From assembly GCA_946042585.1 (NCBI GenBank), contig CAMGDO010000096.1, positions 1 through 5,075 of the forward strand: DNA of 5,075 bases. The letters run 5' to 3'. The first letter of the stretch is position 1, and each line of letters starts with the position of its first letter. Below are positions 4,663-5,075 of this stretch, one piece after another. The notes below the pieces were generated by a model. It did no database searches and was not told the DNA's origin. It saw nothing but the letters and a program-made list of their open reading frames with translations. The DNA comes from an uncultured Clostridia bacterium (lineage in GTDB: Bacteria > Bacillota > Clostridia > Christensenellales > Aristaeellaceae). The position numbers were made by a program, and so were the translations under genes.

Positions 4663-5075
4663 AGCTGCTTAGAAACTATGAGCTGCGCGGCCTTGGCGTC
4701 GAGCGCATGCTGGAAAGGCTGCGGAAGGAAGGCATCGTCCTGTATAACGTCCGACGCATGGACGCGCACACGCTGCGGTTTTCTTGCGCCCATCATCAGG
4801 CAAAGCAGGCCGAAGCGCTGATCCCCTCGCTTGGTTTCTCCCTGCGCGCGCTTGCCCCCTCCGGCGCGTCGCGTATCCTTTGCCGCCTCCGTAAAGCTTG
4901 CACTTTGTGGCTTCTGGCTTTGTGCGCGCTATTCGTCCTTTCCCTGTCACTCCGGTTTGTCTGGCGTATTTCCATCGTTCATGCAGGCATCTATGCAGGG
5001 GAAGTCCGCACCTTTCTTAAGGAAGAAGGCATTTCCCCCGGCATTCTCAAAAGCCGTGTGGACACAACGCGCCTG
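4659..5075 (+). CDS. yqfD: Sporulation protein YqfD, N-terminal part
   Basis: The first 139 codons are present; the frame stays open to the window end. YqfD of B. subtilis is about 400 aa, so roughly two thirds is missing. Residues about 1-65 form the soluble N-terminal region (ELRGLGVERMLERL, then EGIVLYNVRR, which resembles the gI-lwdv-R pattern of the family). A basic stretch precedes one hydrophobic membrane helix at about 80-98. A segment opening with WRISIVHAGIYAG at 102-114 follows, recalling the family's iW-I-v-Gn pattern, and then LKEEGISPGILKSRVD. YqfD is a membrane sporulation protein acting in the mother cell; its molecular role is not established. ATGA overlap with yqfC implies translational coupling. 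In many Firmicutes phoH and ybeY follow, which would be expected beyond this window. Identification rests on context plus weak motifs, and is solid as a pair. Confidence 0.85.
   Translation, partial: MKLLRNYELRGLGVERMLERLRKEGIVLYNVRRMDAHTLRFSCAHHQAKQAEALIPSLGFSLRALAPSGASRILCRLRKACTLWLLALCALFVLSLSLRFVWRISIVHAGIYAGEVRTFLKEEGISPGILKSRVDTTRL

Overview
The window looks like the end of a contig from an endospore-forming, low-GC-lineage Firmicute (Clostridia), probably an uncultured or metagenome-derived one. The evidence is a yqfC-yqfD pair, strong GGAGG-type ribosome binding sites, perfect TATAAT boxes and an HPr-like protein with the Gram-positive AKSI regulatory-serine motif. The genes are moderately GC-rich and the intergenic promoters AT-rich, so a GC-richer clostridial group (for example a gut lineage near Christensenellales or Oscillospirales) is my guess. 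The sequence alone does not settle the taxon.

Layout. Bases 1-44 are not genomic: they are an untrimmed Illumina Nextera i5 adapter, preceded by what matches the S508 index and the last three bases of P5. Bases 45-88 form a perfect 17-bp inverted repeat flush against the adapter and may be a fold-back artefact. Leftwards from 664 runs a partial gene for a membrane-anchored glycerophosphodiester phosphodiesterase, truncated by the adapter. Bases 665-886 are a divergent promoter region with one sigma-A-type promoter for each direction. To the right, glnS (glutaminyl-tRNA synthetase) and gltX (glutamyl-tRNA synthetase) lie 28 bp apart as an operon. A further promoter overlapping the gltX stop codon serves a 75-aa HPr-fold protein that has lost the phosphorylatable active-site histidine. 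A strong intrinsic terminator follows. The sporulation genes yqfC and yqfD come next, overlapping by 4 bp (ATGA); yqfD runs off the window.

How the parts fit. glnS and gltX charge tRNA-Gln and tRNA-Glu directly. This is notable because most Gram-positive bacteria make Gln-tRNA through GatCAB instead of GlnRS. The HPr-like gene can be read from its own promoter or by read-through from gltX. yqfC-yqfD belong to the mother-cell sporulation programme.

The most interesting spot is the junction at 4370-4417. The loop of the terminator is exactly CATACAGT, a match to the sigma-E -10 consensus, with a plausible -35 at the right distance. The 3' arm of the same hairpin carries the only Shine-Dalgarno-like sequence for yqfC. 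This suggests a compact switch: vegetative transcripts are terminated and the yqfC start is masked, while sigma-E transcripts begin inside the 3' arm and cannot form the hairpin. This is inference from sequence only.
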